A DNA stretch of 34,192 bases from an uncultured Collinsella sp. (GCA_902496275.1 CABVAC010000019.1:1-34192), one strand, 5' to 3'; positions 22,062 to 30,559 are shown, counted from the stretch's first letter. Translations and numbers: made by a program. Notes: a model not told the origin generated them from the sequence alone.

Positions 22062-22124
22062 GGGCTTCCTTTCGTTGAGTGCGTTTCATGTGAGTGACCA
22101 TTGTAGCGCCATGCCCGCCGGGGG

Positions 22125-23063
22125 CTAGCGATCTATGATTTCTGCCCCGTCTTCCGACAGTTGGTTGGCATGGATGATGCGGTTGAGCTCGTCGAGGTAT
22201 TGTTGCAAGAGGGGAGAGGGCTTGCGCTCGTCGTGCATGATATAGCCTACGTGCATCGTTGGGGCGTCTGCTAACGGGATCGATGCCATACCCCATTGCA
22301 TTTCATTGGAGAGGACGCCGGTCGACAGGGTGTAACCGTTCGACGTGATAAGTAAGTTGGTAAGTGTTCCGCGGTCCGAGATTCGTATGTTGCGGTCGCA
22401 AGGGATATAGCTAAAAGGTTCCTCGGCGTAATAGAAGGAGTTTGAGGTTCCCTGCTCAAAGCTGTAGCGCGTATAGGGCGTGAGGTCGGCAAGGGACAGC
22501 TGCGGGCGGCGTGCGAGCGGGTGGCGCTCGCTAACGAAGACGTGGACCGTCGCGTCGAATAGGGGATGGAAGCTTGCGCGGGCATCGGCGAAGGCCTTCT
22601 GCAGAACGCGGGCGTTAAAGTCATCCAGATACAGAATGCCGATATCGCTGCGAAACGCACGGACGTCATCGATGATCTGCGATGTGGTGGTCTCGCGCAT
22701 GATGAACTCGAACTTGCTGTCGCGGCAGCGCTCGACTACGTTGACAAAGGCCTCGACCGAAAAGGCGTAGTGCTGGGCGGAAATGGCGAGGCGGGCTTGC
22801 GGGGTGCCACCGTCCTCGTAGCGTGCCTCGAGCATGTCGGCCTGCTCTACGACCTGGCGCGCATAGCCCAAAAGCTCGGTGCCGTCGTTGGTGAGCGTGA
22901 CGCCGCGGCTGGAGCGCGTAAAGATCTCCAGATGGAGCTCTTGTTCTAGGCTTTTGACGGCGTTTGAGATGTTGGACTGAGCGGTATAGAGGCGCTGAGC
23001 TGCGGCGTTGATTGAGCCGGACTCTGCCACGGCGATAAGAAAACGAAGCTGCTGGAGTGTCAT
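22125..23063 (-). CDS. LysR-family transcriptional regulator
   Basis: The 312-residue protein has the LysR winged helix at residues 2-60 (LQQLRFLIAVAESGSINAAA, then SNISNAVKSLEQEL) and a periplasmic-binding-like effector domain. It is transcribed divergently from the metY leader and gene, the classic arrangement for a regulator of that gene; control of sulfur amino acid synthesis, perhaps with O-acetylserine or O-acetylhomoserine as effector, is inferred. Its start is ATG with AAAGGACGGGCACCG upstream. The palindrome GATAGCTATC (23080-23089) lies 17 bases upstream of its start. Confidence 0.9.
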   Translation of the reverse strand: MTLQQLRFLIAVAESGSINAAAQRLYTAQSNISNAVKSLEQELHLEIFTRSSRGVTLTNDGTELLGYARQVVEQADMLEARYEDGGTPQARLAISAQHYAFSVEAFVNVVERCRDSKFEFIMRETTTSQIIDDVRAFRSDIGILYLDDFNARVLQKAFADARASFHPLFDATVHVFVSERHPLARRPQLSLADLTPYTRYSFEQGTSNSFYYAEEPFSYIPCDRNIRISDRGTLTNLLITSNGYTLSTGVLSNEMQWGMASIPLADAPTMHVGYIMHDERKPSPLLQQYLDELNRIIHANQLSEDGAEIIDR

Positions 23064-23079
23064 CGGTGCCCGTCCTTTC

Positions 23080-23089
23080 GATAGCTATC
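23080..23089. promoter_or_regulatory. Palindrome in the lysR-metY divergent region
   Basis: GATAGCTATC is a perfect 10-bp palindrome upstream of the metY-leader promoter and just upstream of the LysR start; it is a candidate LysR recognition site (T-N11-A type sites also occur nearby). Weak evidence by itself. Confidence 0.4.
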
Positions 23090-23124
23090 TAAAAAACCGA
23101 TAACAGATTAGCGCTTTTAAGTGA

Positions 23125-23153
23125 TTGACCGAGCGAAACAATGCTCGTACTAT
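23125..23153 (+). promoter_or_regulatory. Strong promoter of the metY leader
   Basis: TTGACC, 17-bp spacer, TACTAT. The transcript would start near 23160, giving an approximately 180-base leader that includes a small open frame. Confidence 0.75.
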
Positions 23154-23222
23154 TCAAAACACACAAAGGCGGTAGGTAATTAAGCCGACCACGGAACCGG
23201 GATGTCAAAAGGAGGACCGCAT

Positions 23223-23276
23223 ATGAACTGCTTACCAAGACGAATGCCGGGCTCCTGTTTGCGCCCGTCGGCGTGA
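23223..23276 (+). CDS. 17-residue leader peptide upstream of metY
   Basis: ATG at 23223 is preceded by an excellent ribosome binding site, AAAGGAGG, seven bases away. The peptide reads MNCLPRRMPGSCLRPSA and stops with TGA. It has two cysteines, two methionines, and several Arg and Pro codons. Within and after it, CCGGGC pairs with GCCCG, and CTCCTG (23252-23257) pairs with CAGGAG (23278-23283), so ribosome position could choose between stems before the U-rich stretch CTCTCTTATTTATTT. A sulfur-amino-acid responsive leader is inferred. I do not recognise the peptide as a named family. Confidence 0.6.
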   Translation: MNCLPRRMPGSCLRPSA

Positions 23277-23338
23277 TCAGGAGACAGCGACTTACTTCTC
23301 TCTTATTTATTTACTTTCGTTCGATCAAGGAGATCATC

Positions 23339-24649
23339 ATGAGCCAGTTCATCAACAACCCCGAGCACACCTTTGGTTTCGATACCCTGCAGCTTCATGT
23401 TGGCCAGGAGAGCGCCGACCCCGCATCCGACTCCCGCGCCGTGCCTATCTACCAGACCACGAGCTATGTGTTCCGCAACTCCCAGCACGCCGCCGATCGC
23501 TTTGGTCTTGCCGACGCCGGTAACATCTACGGCCGTCTGACCAACTCCACCCAGGGCGTCTTTGAGGACCGTATCGCCGCGCTCGAGGGTGGCGTGGCCG
23601 GTCTTGCCGTCGCCTCCGGTGCCGCTGCCATCACCTATACCCTGCAGGCTCTTGCCCAGGCTGGTGACCACGTGGTGGCTCAGAAGACCATCTACGGCGG
23701 TTCCTACAACCTGCTCGAGCATACGCTCTCCCAGTTTGGCGTCGAGACCACGTTTGTCGATGCCCACAACCTGGAAGAGGTTGAGGGTGCCATCAAGGAC
23801 AACACCACGGTCATCTATCTCGAGACGCTCGGCAACCCCAACTCTGACATCCCCAACATCGACGCCATCTCCGAGATCGCCAAGAAGCACGGTCTGCCGG
23901 TTGTCGTCGACAACACTTTCGGCACCCCGTATCTGTTCCGTCCGCTGGAGCATGGCGCCAACATCGTTGTCCACTCCGCAACCAAGTTCATCGGCGGCCA
24001 CGGCACCTCGCTGGGCGGTGTGATCGTCGACGGCGGTAACTTCGATTGGAAGGCGAGCGGAAAGTACGCCCAGATCACTGAGCCCAACCCCTCCTACCAT
24101 GGCGTCTCGTTTGCCGAGGCTGCCGGTCCCGCCGCCTTCGCAACCTATGTCCGCGCCATCCTGCTGCGTGACGAGGGTGCCTGCATCAGCCCGTTCAACG
24201 CCTGGGTCCTGCTCCAGGGCACCGAGACCCTGTCGCTGCGCGTTGACCGTCATGTCGAGAACACCAAGAAGGTCGTTGAGTTCCTTGCCGGCGACAGCCA
24301 CGTTGCCAAGGTGAACCACCCGAGCCTGCCTGAGCACCCCGATCACGAGCTCTATCAGAAGTACTTCCCCAACGGCGGCGCTTCGATCTTCACCTTTGAG
24401 ATTAAGGGTGGCCAAGAGGCTGCCTGGAAGTTCATCGATCATCTGCAGGTGTTCTCGCTGCTCGCCAACGTGGCCGACGTCAAGTCGCTCGTCGTGCACC
24501 CGGCCACTACCACGCACTCCCAGCTCTCTGCCGAGGAGCTCGCCGAGCAGAACATCACGCCCTCCACGATCCGTCTTTCCATCGGTACCGAGAACGCCGA
24601 GGACATCATTTGGGATCTGAAGCAGGCCTTCGCCGTGCTGGACGAGTAA
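23339..24649 (+). CDS. metY: O-acetylhomoserine aminocarboxypropyltransferase (sulfhydrylase)
   Basis: MetY makes homocysteine (or methionine) from O-acetylhomoserine and sulfide (or methanethiol), using pyridoxal phosphate. The 436-residue protein opens FDTLQLHVGQESADPAS, a MetY hallmark, and has the PLP lysine at Lys216 in HSATKFIGGHG, YGRLTNST near residue 64 and the C-terminal SIGTENAEDI. Length is as expected for MetY and longer than MetB/MetC. The ATG is preceded by AAGGAG. Expression is probably set by the divergent LysR regulator and by the leader peptide region. Confidence 0.95.
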   Translation: MSQFINNPEHTFGFDTLQLHVGQESADPASDSRAVPIYQTTSYVFRNSQHAADRFGLADAGNIYGRLTNSTQGVFEDRIAALEGGVAGLAVASGAAAITYTLQALAQAGDHVVAQKTIYGGSYNLLEHTLSQFGVETTFVDAHNLEEVEGAIKDNTTVIYLETLGNPNSDIPNIDAISEIAKKHGLPVVVDNTFGTPYLFRPLEHGANIVVHSATKFIGGHGTSLGGVIVDGGNFDWKASGKYAQITEPNPSYHGVSFAEAAGPAAFATYVRAILLRDEGACISPFNAWVLLQGTETLSLRVDRHVENTKKVVEFLAGDSHVAKVNHPSLPEHPDHELYQKYFPNGGASIFTFEIKGGQEAAWKFIDHLQVFSLLANVADVKSLVVHPATTTHSQLSAEELAEQNITPSTIRLSIGTENAEDIIWDLKQAFAVLDE

Positions 24650-24709
24650 GGCGACTTGTGCAAGGACCCCTTGCGACTCGATAGGTATAACTGCATAAAT
24701 GCCTGCTCA

Positions 24710-24749
24710 AGACGCCTACGCAAGCAATGGTTGCGCAGGCGTCTTTTTT
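24710..24749 (+). terminator. Intrinsic terminator after metY
   Basis: AGACGCCT-AC-GCAA pairs with TTGC-GC-AGGCGTCT, followed by a run of six T. The stem is 12 paired bases with a two-base internal mismatch. Confidence 0.9.
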
Positions 24750-24960
24750 GCATAGGAAGGGCGCTATTACAGGGTTTTTGGCATGCTTTATGCATTTGAG
24801 TTGTGGAAAACTCCTGTTGAGAGGATGTGAGTTTTACGCAATTGACGTGCGCCTTTTGAGTAAAACCGCAGGTCGCGATTTGCTCGAGGTACTATGCAGC
24901 GCGATCGAATCACACGCAGCTCAAACGCAGCAAAAACGCACTACGGAGGTTTCCAGCTAC
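24750..24960 (+). other. Non-coding stretch before the exported protein gene
   Basis: Contains an inverted repeat GTTTTAC (24831-24837) / GTAAAAC (24860-24866) around TTGACG, which may be an operator over a -35. No complete promoter could be fixed with normal spacing. Confidence 0.35.
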
Positions 24961-25737
24961 ATGAGGATCGATTCACGAAAACCGAAAGCCGCTGCCCTTT
25001 CCGCCGCTCTGACCGTGGCACTTTTGGCAGGCGCCGGCGCAACTGATGCCCACGCGGCAACACTGTCCGATACGGTTGGATCTACGCCGTCCGAGGCGAC
25101 GCTGGTACAGCCCGTTGATTATCGCGGCGATGGTTATGGTTCCATGCAGGAGTGGAACGCCTCGATGGAGGCCAAGCGCGATTCCCTTGAGATGCGCGCT
25201 CAGATCATTATGAATATGTATGGCGACTATGCTACCGATGACGAGCGCGCTGTGCTGCAGGGTTGTATCGACGGTGCGGGTAGTCTGTTGACGATGGGGG
25301 AGGTCGACACGAAGTCGACCGAGCTCGATGAGCTGCGCACTGCGCTTGAGAATGCCAAGCGCGAAGCGCTCGAGGCCGCCGCAGCCGAGGCCGAGGCCGC
25401 CGAGGCCGTTCAGGCTTCGTATTACAACGCCGGCTCCGGCTTGTCTTACACGTCTGCTGCGTATTACGCGAACGGCTCGGGTCTGACGCGCTCGAGCGGC
25501 GTCAATAACTATAACGGCCGCCGCGAGACTTATTACAGCAGCAACGTGTTGTATCACCACCGCACGGGCGAATGGACGCAGGATTCCGAGGGCTTTTGGC
25601 GCGATTCCGATGGCTACTACGTCGTTGCCGCGGGCGATAAGGCCCAAGGCTCCACGTTTACCGGTTCCAAGGGCGAGTGCAAGGTCTATGACTCCGGCTG
25701 TGCTGCCGGAACCACCGACTACTATACCGGTTGGTAA
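24961..25737 (+). CDS. Exported Tyr-rich protein of unknown function
   Basis: The 258-residue protein has a signal peptide (RKPKAAALSAALTVALLAGAGATDAHA, cleavage expected after AHA near residue 33). Next comes a helical, Ala/Glu-rich segment (about residues 60-155, with a probable coiled coil around LDELRTALENAKREALEAAA), then a Tyr/Ser/Gly-rich region with repeated pieces such as YYNAGSGL and YYANGSGL, and a C-terminal module with two cysteines ending CAAGTTDYYTGW. The end resembles the tails of cell-wall 3D/RlpA-like domains in other actinobacteria, but I am not sure. The ATG has CGGAGG 12 bases upstream; the open frame further upstream is not supported. It is probably a cell-wall or surface protein. 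Confidence 0.75.
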   Translation: MRIDSRKPKAAALSAALTVALLAGAGATDAHAATLSDTVGSTPSEATLVQPVDYRGDGYGSMQEWNASMEAKRDSLEMRAQIIMNMYGDYATDDERAVLQGCIDGAGSLLTMGEVDTKSTELDELRTALENAKREALEAAAAEAEAAEAVQASYYNAGSGLSYTSAAYYANGSGLTRSSGVNNYNGRRETYYSSNVLYHHRTGEWTQDSEGFWRDSDGYYVVAAGDKAQGSTFTGSKGECKVYDSGCAAGTTDYYTGW

Positions 25738-25767
25738 TCTGCCATCAGAGCAAAATAGGCACATGAT

Positions 25768-25819
25768 GGGCGGGCGTCTTTGCTGAGCTTTTAGGCAACG
25801 TAAAGCCGCCCTTTCTTTA
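25768..25819 (+). terminator. Possible terminator after the exported protein gene
   Basis: GGGCGG (25768-25773) pairs with CCGCCC (25806-25811) across a 32-base loop, followed by TTTCTTTAT. The stem is short for the loop size. Confidence 0.4.
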
Positions 25820-25928
25820 TGTGCGTTTGAGTTAACAGAGCCCTTACCGTGGCGGTACGCTGGGCGTATGCATGCGGGGCACACTGGTTCATGAGAAATA
25901 AGGTCTTTCTCGTGGAGGAAGTGGTCTC

Positions 25929-26135
25929 ATGAACGCTCGAGATATCGCTATCGCCGCCGTCGCATTGGTACTTGGCTGTCTTGGCCCTACAGCTGCGTTT
26001 GTCGCAGGCATGCAGGGCTCGTGCGGGGCTGCTCCTATTGTGGTCGGCGCGCTCATCGCAGCAGCGCTGCTGGGAAGTGCGGGCGTGACCCTTTGCCGCG
26101 ATGACGAGGACGAGACGCCGCAGGTGCGGCGCTAG
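25929..26135 (+). CDS. Small two-helix membrane protein
   Basis: The 68-residue protein has two hydrophobic segments (about residues 6-27 and 36-56) joined by a short loop with GMQGSCG, and a charged cytoplasmic-like tail DDEDETPQVRR. GGAGGAAG lies before the ATG. No family is recognised. It is followed by a strong terminator and could be a lone gene. Confidence 0.65.
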   Translation: MNARDIAIAAVALVLGCLGPTAAFVAGMQGSCGAAPIVVGALIAAALLGSAGVTLCRDDEDETPQVRR

Positions 26136-26175
26136 CCGTTGTGAAGCTGGTTTTGCCCATAGATGAAGAAGGAAG

Positions 26176-26210
26176 CCGCCGCAAGGGGAGCGCCCTTTGC
26201 GGCGGTTTTT
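26176..26210 (+). terminator. Strong intrinsic terminator
   Basis: CCGCCGCAA (26176-26184) pairs exactly with TTGCGGCGG (26197-26205), with a further inner GGG/CCC pairing, followed by TTTTT. It separates the small membrane protein gene from the convergent ketopantoate reductase-like gene. Confidence 0.9.
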
Positions 26211-26243
26211 GCTATTGAGACTGTTGGATGCGGTGCGGCGGCG

Positions 26244-27158
26244 TTACCAGCTGGCCTCGATTTCGCGGATGCGCGAATAGAGCCATTCGTTTTGCGGCAC
26301 CTGGATACCGTGCTTGGCCGCGAGGCGGCAGATGGTACCCGCAAATTCCTCGACCTCGGTTCTGCGTTGAGCGATGCGGTCTTGCGCCATCGAGGGCATG
26401 CCGGCGGGATCGAGCCCTTTTATGAGACGCACCATCTGCGTTAGGTCTGCCTCGGTGAGCTCGATGCCCTCGGCATTGGCGACTGCAAGCGTCTCGCGCA
26501 TGGCGGAGACAAAACTGCGGAGCTGCTCGGAGCCCTGCTCCGTAGCGCTTCCGTAGGTGCCGCCGTAGGCCATACAGGTCTGGTTGATGCCGTCGTTGAG
26601 CATGAGTTTGGCCCACATGCGATGTGCGATGTCGTGCTCGACGGTATGGGCGATGCCGCAACGCGTGTAGAGCTCGTCGATGGCGATAACGGTTGCGGGG
26701 TCGGTGCCCGCTGCCGCACCAAAGCGGATCTCGCCGGCATTGGTATAGGTGAGCTCCCCGTTGAGGAATACGGCGTCCATGCCCTGGCAGATACCAAGGA
26801 CGGTGTGCTCCCAGCCAAAGCGCTCGGCAATCTTCTGCTCGCTCGTGATGCCGTTGCACAGCGACGCGATCAGCGTGTCGGGTCCCACGACGCTTTCCAG
26901 GGTTTTGAGCGCCACATCGAGCCCGGTTGTCTTGACCGTGAGGATGACCAGGTCGACGGGCGTCGCCTCGCTCGCGCGGACGGACTTGAGCGCGCAGGGC
27001 TTGCCGTTGACGGTGAGCGCATCACCCGCGTGGCGCTCAAAGCGCGCGTCGTCCATAACGTATTCGACGGCGTCGTTGCCGAGCGCTTGGGCGATCATGC
27101 TGCCGTAGAGCAGGCCCACGCCGCCCTTGCCGATGAAGGCGACCTTGTTGATCTGCAT
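26244..27158 (-). CDS. 2-dehydropantoate 2-reductase family (ApbA/PanE)
   Basis: The 304-residue protein has the NADP-binding motif GKGGVG (residues 10-15, GxGxxG) and the family's HRMWAKLMLNDGIN segment containing the catalytic lysine. PanE reduces ketopantoate in pantothenate and CoA synthesis, but many paralogues act on other 2-oxo acids, so the precise substrate is open. The ATG at 27158 is placed nine bases after GGAG; the ATG at 27167 directly abuts that site and is unlikely. A terminator for the upstream gene ends just before its ribosome binding site. Confidence 0.85.
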   Translation of the reverse strand: MQINKVAFIGKGGVGLLYGSMIAQALGNDAVEYVMDDARFERHAGDALTVNGKPCALKSVRASEATPVDLVILTVKTTGLDVALKTLESVVGPDTLIASLCNGITSEQKIAERFGWEHTVLGICQGMDAVFLNGELTYTNAGEIRFGAAAGTDPATVIAIDELYTRCGIAHTVEHDIAHRMWAKLMLNDGINQTCMAYGGTYGSATEQGSEQLRSFVSAMRETLAVANAEGIELTEADLTQMVRLIKGLDPAGMPSMAQDRIAQRRTEVEEFAGTICRLAAKHGIQVPQNEWLYSRIREIEASW

Positions 27159-27175
27159 GTGAATCATCTCCCCAT

Positions 27176-27201
27176 AAAAAGGCGCCCGCGTATGGGGCGC
27201 C
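27176..27201 (-). terminator. Intrinsic terminator after the cyclase-family gene
   Basis: Read on the minus strand: GGCGCCC, loop CATACGC, GGGCGCC, then TTTTTA. A perfect 7-bp G/C stem. Confidence 0.85.
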
Positions 27202-27275
27202 TGATGGATTGTATGCCGCCGGGCCATGTCGCGTGCACCGGATGGCCGTATTTAGAAGAACAAACGCATGGGAAC

Positions 27276-28046
27276 TTATGACGCGGGGCAGACCGCAAAG
27301 ACACGTGCGGGATATCCGACGCCATCACGCACCTTGGGGAAGGTGCAGAAGATGACGGCGCCCGTGGCGGGAAGCTCGTCTAGATGGTCCATGACCTCGA
27401 TCTGATAGCGGTCGACCGAGAGGATGTACTGTTCGCCGGGGTAGGGGTAGGCGTCCTCACGCGTGGTCACGCTCGCCGGGTCGGTGTCAGCCGGCTCGTG
27501 GCCGATGGCGCCGATGTCGCGCTCTTCAACGAGCCACTTGATGGCGTCGAGGTCCCAGCCGGGGTAGTGGGGCTGGCCGTCCTCGTCCTTGTTCTCGAGG
27601 TCGGCGAGCTTGGACCAGTCGGAGCGGAAGGCGACGAAAGCGTCCTCGGGAATGCGACCGTGCTCATCCTCCCAGGCTTTGAGGTCCTCGATGGTCAGGA
27701 TAAAGTCGGGATTCGCGGCGCACTCCTCATGCTTGTCGATCACGCAGAGCGGATGCATAAACTCGATGGGTTCAATCTCTCCAAGGGAACGACCCTCGAC
27801 ATGGAAGTGGCGCGGCGCGTCGACGTGGGTGCCGTACTGCGAGGCGACCGAATACTGGAAGCAACGCATGGGCGCGAGCATGTCCTCGGGCGTGCCGGGC
27901 AGGTAGTCGAAGAGCTTGGTGGACTCAAATGGCTTAAAGCCAAACCAGTGCGGGGTGTCGCATGAGAGCGTGTGGGTGAGGTCGACCCAGCGATAATCGT
28001 TGCTTTTGAGCTGGGAGGCGAGGTTCCAAAGGTCGAGCGCGGGCAT
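27276..28046 (-). CDS. Cyclase-family protein (kynurenine formamidase-like fold)
   Basis: The 256-residue protein belongs to the cyclase family of metal-dependent hydrolases, with WVDLTHTLSCDTPHW near the N-terminus and the metal motif YGTHVDAPRHFH near residues 71-82. Members include kynurenine formamidase and isatin hydrolase; others are of unknown function. Start: ATG with AAAGGAG seven bases upstream. It is divergent from the iron-sulfur aldo/keto reductase gene. No tryptophan-catabolism genes are near, so a formamidase role cannot be claimed. Confidence 0.85.
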   Translation of the reverse strand: MPALDLWNLASQLKSNDYRWVDLTHTLSCDTPHWFGFKPFESTKLFDYLPGTPEDMLAPMRCFQYSVASQYGTHVDAPRHFHVEGRSLGEIEPIEFMHPLCVIDKHEECAANPDFILTIEDLKAWEDEHGRIPEDAFVAFRSDWSKLADLENKDEDGQPHYPGWDLDAIKWLVEERDIGAIGHEPADTDPASVTTREDAYPYPGEQYILSVDRYQIEVMDHLDELPATGAVIFCTFPKVRDGVGYPARVFAVCPAS

Positions 28047-28092
28047 GGGCGGCTCCTTTCATCGGGCTTTTTGCTGATGTTAAAGCGGTGCC

Positions 28093-28122
28093 GTGACAGC
28101 TCGATTTCTGCTGCGTTACGAT
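28093..28122 (+). promoter_or_regulatory. Possible promoter of the aldo/keto reductase gene
   Basis: GTGACA, 18-bp spacer, TACGAT in the divergent intergenic region. It would give an approximately 80-base leader. Confidence 0.45.
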
Positions 28123-28209
28123 ACGTTCTCGATTGCGATTCCACGATGTTTCGGCCGCGTGACCATTGTGTTTCGCCTTGCCGCGGCGCTGATGGCGAAG
28201 GGAGGGGCC

Positions 28210-29400
28210 GTGCAATACCGCGTTGACCCCAAAAGTGGTAACCGAATATCTGCTCTGGGTCTGGGCTGCATGAGATTTCCCGGTGCGCCGGGACGTCCGG
28301 ATGCGAAGACAGCCGATGCCATCATTTCCCGTGCGGTGGAGCAGGGGATTAATTATCTGGATACCGCGTATCTCTATCCCGGTAACGAGGTGTGCGTGGG
28401 CGCCTCACTTGAGTGCCTGGGTCTGCGCGACCGCGTGTTGCTCGCGACTAAGTTGCCGCACGCTTCGTGCAAGTGCGCGGAGGATTTCGACCGGTTTTTC
28501 GACGAACAACTGCGCCGCCTGCGGACCGACCATATCGACTATTACCTTATGCACAACATCACTTCGCCCGCCCAGTGGGAGCGCGTGGTGGCGTTGGGCA
28601 TCGAGGACTGGATTGCGCACCAAAAGGCTGCGGGGCGTATTCGCCAGATAGGTTTTTCGTACCACGGCAGCGCCGCGGACTTCCTCACGATGCTTGACGC
28701 GTATGACTGGGATTTTTGCCAGATCCAGTACAACTACGCTGGAGAGCGCTACCAAGCGGGAACGGCGGGACTCATGGCGGCTGCGGAGCGCGGGCTCGCG
28801 GTGTTTGTGATGGAGCCGCTTTTGGGTGGACGCCTGGCGGGCAAGCTGCCTCCGCGGGCCCGCGCCGTGCTCGATGGCGCCCGTGACCCGCATTTGCGCA
28901 CTCCTGCCGCCTGGGGACTTTCGTGGGTGTGGAACCATCCTCAGGTCACGATGCTGCTTTCGGGCATGACCGATACCGCACAGGTGGACGAGAACGCGGC
29001 ATTGGCGGATCGCGCACTGCCGAATTCGATGACGACAGAGCAGCTCGATACCATCGCACGTGTGCTGGCGGAGTTTGAAAAATCGAATCGCGTGCCCTGC
29101 ACGGGATGCGGCTACTGCATGCCATGTCCCAAGGGTATTAACATTCCCGGCTGCTTTGCCGCTTACAACGCGAGCTATGCGCACAGCTGGTTTACGGGGC
29201 TGTCGCAATACTTTACGGCGAGCGCGGTGCGCACGAGCGAGCCCAAGCTCGTGAGCAATTGCGTCAAGTGCGGCAAATGTGCGCGTCACTGCCCGCAACA
29301 CATCGATATCCCCGAGCGTCTCGACGACGCGCGCCGACGTTTCCAGCCTGGCCCCGTAACGGCCGCACTTAAAGTCTTCAGCAAAACTCGCTCCTCATGA
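28210..29400 (+). CDS. Aldo/keto reductase with C-terminal iron-sulfur domain
   Basis: The 396-residue protein has an aldo/keto reductase barrel (LGLGCMRFPG at the start, YLDTAYLYPGNE with the catalytic Asp and Tyr, the Lys of ATKLPH, and DYYLMHN with His), followed by a ferredoxin-like tail. The tail has Cys297, Cys300, Cys303 and Cys306 in CTGCGYCMPCPKGI, and Cys351, Cys354, Cys357 and Cys361 in CVKCGKCARHCP, enough for two [4Fe-4S] clusters. This subfamily is common in anaerobes; its electron partner and substrate are unknown. A GTG at 28210 is chosen because AAGGGAGG lies directly upstream; an ATG at 28192 is an alternative. Confidence 0.87.
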   Translation: MQYRVDPKSGNRISALGLGCMRFPGAPGRPDAKTADAIISRAVEQGINYLDTAYLYPGNEVCVGASLECLGLRDRVLLATKLPHASCKCAEDFDRFFDEQLRRLRTDHIDYYLMHNITSPAQWERVVALGIEDWIAHQKAAGRIRQIGFSYHGSAADFLTMLDAYDWDFCQIQYNYAGERYQAGTAGLMAAAERGLAVFVMEPLLGGRLAGKLPPRARAVLDGARDPHLRTPAAWGLSWVWNHPQVTMLLSGMTDTAQVDENAALADRALPNSMTTEQLDTIARVLAEFEKSNRVPCTGCGYCMPCPKGINIPGCFAAYNASYAHSWFTGLSQYFTASAVRTSEPKLVSNCVKCGKCARHCPQHIDIPERLDDARRRFQPGPVTAALKVFSKTRSS

Positions 29401-29479
29401 CCCTTTTATATCTTGTGATGGAATAGTTCCTGTTTGCGGCAGAATAGGGCGATAGCAGGAACTATTTCGTCGCAACTGA
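29401..29479 (+). ncRNA. 79-nt structured element, copy A
   Basis: It starts right after the stop codon of the aldo/keto reductase gene. CCCTTTTATATC is followed by a 20-bp stem (29413-29432 with 29456-29475, including three G-U pairs) around a 23-base loop TTTGCGGCAGAATAGGG..., then AACTGA and the ribosome binding site of the next gene. The same architecture and length recur at 30560-30638, with paired changes in the stem. Confidence 0.65.
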
Positions 29480-29490
29480 AGGGAGCTGTC

Positions 29491-30510
29491 GTGGGCCATC
29501 GGGATTCATGTGATGATTTGCGTGAGGTTCGTTGGGGCGTTTTGGGCGCTGGGCACATTTCGCATCGATTTGCATCGTCGCTCAAGAAGGTCGACAGGGC
29601 ACGGCTTGTGGCTGCCGCCGGTCGCACTCCTTCGCATGTTGAGGAGTTTTGCAGGGCGTTTTCGATCGATGCTGCGCACAGTTATGTCACGGCTGACGAT
29701 GGCGGCGATGCGGCTTATGATGCGCTGATTGCCGACCCCGATGTCGACGCAATCTACTTGGCTCTTCCGCATGGTATGCATACGCGTTGGGCCTGTCGCG
29801 CGCTGTGCGCCGGAAAGGCCGTGCTGTGCGAAAAGCCGGCCGTTTTGAGTGAGGAAGAGGCTCTCTCGATTGCCTCCGCCTCTCGCGAGTGCGGCGTGCT
29901 GTTTATGGAGGCGATGAAGAATCGGTTTTGCCCGATGCGCACTCGCGTGGAGGACTTGCTTGCGTCGGGCGAGCTCGGCTGTATCGTCTCGATCGAAAGC
30001 GTGCAAAAACTCGATTATGGTGAGTCCCCTTCGAGTTATCTGCTCGATCCGTTGCAGGGCGGCTGTCTATATGACATGGGCTGCTATGCGGTCGGGTGGT
30101 TTGAGGATTTGCTTGCGGGTGCGTGCGATGTTTCGTCTCGTGAAGTTCGCTGGCGTGACGTATCGGGCGGCCGCGTGGATTGGGCCGATGAGATTCATAT
30201 GAGTGTCGGCGGTATACCCATTCATATGGTGTGCGACGGCAAAGCAGCATATGAAAGCCGCTTAACGATTGCCTGCGAACGGGGTTCGTTGGAAATCGAG
30301 CGCCTCCATCGCCCCGAGCTCGCCCATGTGAAGTACTCCGACGGTCGAGTGCTCGAAATCGACGCCCCATTTGAGGTCGATGATTTTTACGGCGAAGCTT
30401 CGCATGCGACTCAGCTCATCCGGGCGGGGAAACTCGAGAGTCCCGTCATGCCCCTTGCCGCCACACAGCGCTGCGCGCAGATCATCGATGCGATTCGCTT
30501 GACGCTCTAG
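29491..30510 (+). CDS. Gfo/Idh/MocA-family oxidoreductase
   Basis: The 339-residue protein has the Rossmann motif WGVLGAGHIS (GxGxxx) near residues 14-23, VLCEKPAV with the family's EKP motif and a C-terminal substrate domain with LYDMGCYAV. It resembles trans-dihydrodiol or glucose-fructose oxidoreductase-type members; the substrate is unknown. The GTG at 29491 is preferred, with AGGGAG five bases upstream; the ATG at 29434 lies inside the loop of the structured element. It is not closely similar to the Gfo/Idh protein at 20.4-21.5 kb beyond family motifs. Confidence 0.87.
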   Translation: MGHRDSCDDLREVRWGVLGAGHISHRFASSLKKVDRARLVAAAGRTPSHVEEFCRAFSIDAAHSYVTADDGGDAAYDALIADPDVDAIYLALPHGMHTRWACRALCAGKAVLCEKPAVLSEEEALSIASASRECGVLFMEAMKNRFCPMRTRVEDLLASGELGCIVSIESVQKLDYGESPSSYLLDPLQGGCLYDMGCYAVGWFEDLLAGACDVSSREVRWRDVSGGRVDWADEIHMSVGGIPIHMVCDGKAAYESRLTIACERGSLEIERLHRPELAHVKYSDGRVLEIDAPFEVDDFYGEASHATQLIRAGKLESPVMPLAATQRCAQIIDAIRLTL

Positions 30511-30559
30511 GCTGCGGTGCTGCTGCTCAAGGGGGCTCGGCGGACCGTGCCCCTGATGC

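Noticed and set aside
23303..24517. 404-residue minus-strand open frame over metY
   Set aside because: Antisense shadow; metY is intact with its PLP lysine.
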